Shown: in pieces, positions 63,970 to 64,000 of the stretch
Layout: the number at the start of each line of letters is the position of its first letter
How positions within the stretch are numbered: position 1 is the stretch's first letter
Assembly: GCA_905235505.1 (NCBI GenBank)
Contig: CAJOMJ010000001.1
Span: 66,553-130,552 of the forward strand
Source: Paludibacteraceae bacterium
GTDB taxonomy: Bacteria; Bacteroidota; Bacteroidia; Bacteroidales; Paludibacteraceae
DNA: 64,000 nt
Reading direction: 5' to 3'
Program-made: the position numbers and the translations under genes
Notes under the pieces: generated by a model
What the model saw: the letters and a program-made list of their open reading frames with translations, nothing else
Database searches by the model: none
Told to the model about the DNA's origin: nothing

Positions 63970-64000
63970 ATGAAAAGGAATTTGTTGATATTACTGATTT
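63970..64000 (+). CDS. Start of a gene after bamA, probably OmpH/Skp-like (cut by window edge)
   Basis: Only 10 codons are seen from the ATG at 63970: MKRNLLILLI, the beginning of a hydrophobic signal peptide. In Bacteroidales an OmpH/Skp family chaperone normally follows bamA; identity here is an inference from gene order alone. It continues past the right edge. Confidence 0.6.
   Translation, partial: MKRNLLILLI

Overview
The window is chromosomal DNA of a member of the Bacteroidota, order Bacteroidales. The evidence is gene content (RNase Y, DUF3078, DUF4494, DUF6089-like and BspA-type LRR proteins, a split Wza/Wzc export locus, a short THUMP-like methyltransferase, a UppS-BamA-OmpH-like block) and promoters of the Bacteroidota type: TTTG or TTG, about 20 bp, then TAnnTTTG. 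There is one tRNA and no rRNA, CRISPR array, transposase or phage module. I cannot name a genus.

Layout. 1-12.6 kb, all minus strand: indolepyruvate:ferredoxin oxidoreductase alpha subunit (cut by the window edge), an RluA-type pseudouridine synthase, a receiver/PPDK-N hybrid protein, glutamate dehydrogenase, rlmB, dsbD, glutamine-dependent NAD synthetase, a small orphan and a lipoprotein. 13-17.2 kb, plus strand: tRNA-Glu, a collagen-like lipoprotein, a methyltransferase, and dnaK behind what looks like a sigma-54 promoter. 17.2-30.2 kb, minus strand: a polysaccharide export and sugar-nucleotide block (ugd, wzc with a Gly-Tyr tail, two wza-like lipoproteins, wlbB-like), then rseP, dxr, an M23-like membrane protein and an MMPL exporter divergent from lolA. 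31-46 kb, mixed: RNase Y, zapA and a ZapB-like partner, DUF3078, a large Ig-domain secreted protein, GH25 lysozyme, a short nucleosidase-like protein, an EF-hand-like membrane protein, rlmH and DUF389. 46-64 kb, plus strand: a BspA-like protein broken by a stop codon, a fused Lnb-like/phosphatase-like protein, DUF4494, a YggS-type PLP protein, a TonB-dependent receptor, mutS, argS, a beta-barrel, uppS, bamA and the start of the next gene.

The most unusual content is between the genes. (1) Arrays of a 10-bp unit ending in GTTTAG, 5-20 copies each, lie at eight places between 25 and 44.3 kb. All are on the same strand and most abut a start or stop codon. (2) At least three families of dispersed palindromes occur. 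palA has a GAGACGTGAC/GTCGCGTCTC core, palB is GAGACATTT/AAATGTCTC, and palC is GCAGCC/GGCTGC. Two palA copies lie in frame inside genes (iorA and the pseudouridine synthase), so they are translated. (3) A composite non-coding element of about 220-290 bp occurs three times between 40.3 and 44.2 kb and carries a palA copy. (4) A long leader or ncRNA candidate precedes the BspA-like gene.

How the genes fit together: most are housekeeping or cell-envelope genes (protein and lipid export, outer-membrane assembly, peptidoglycan, isoprenoid precursors through dxr and uppS, surface proteins). The polysaccharide block has export and precursor genes but no glycosyltransferase, flippase or polymerase in view, so the rest of that pathway must be encoded elsewhere.
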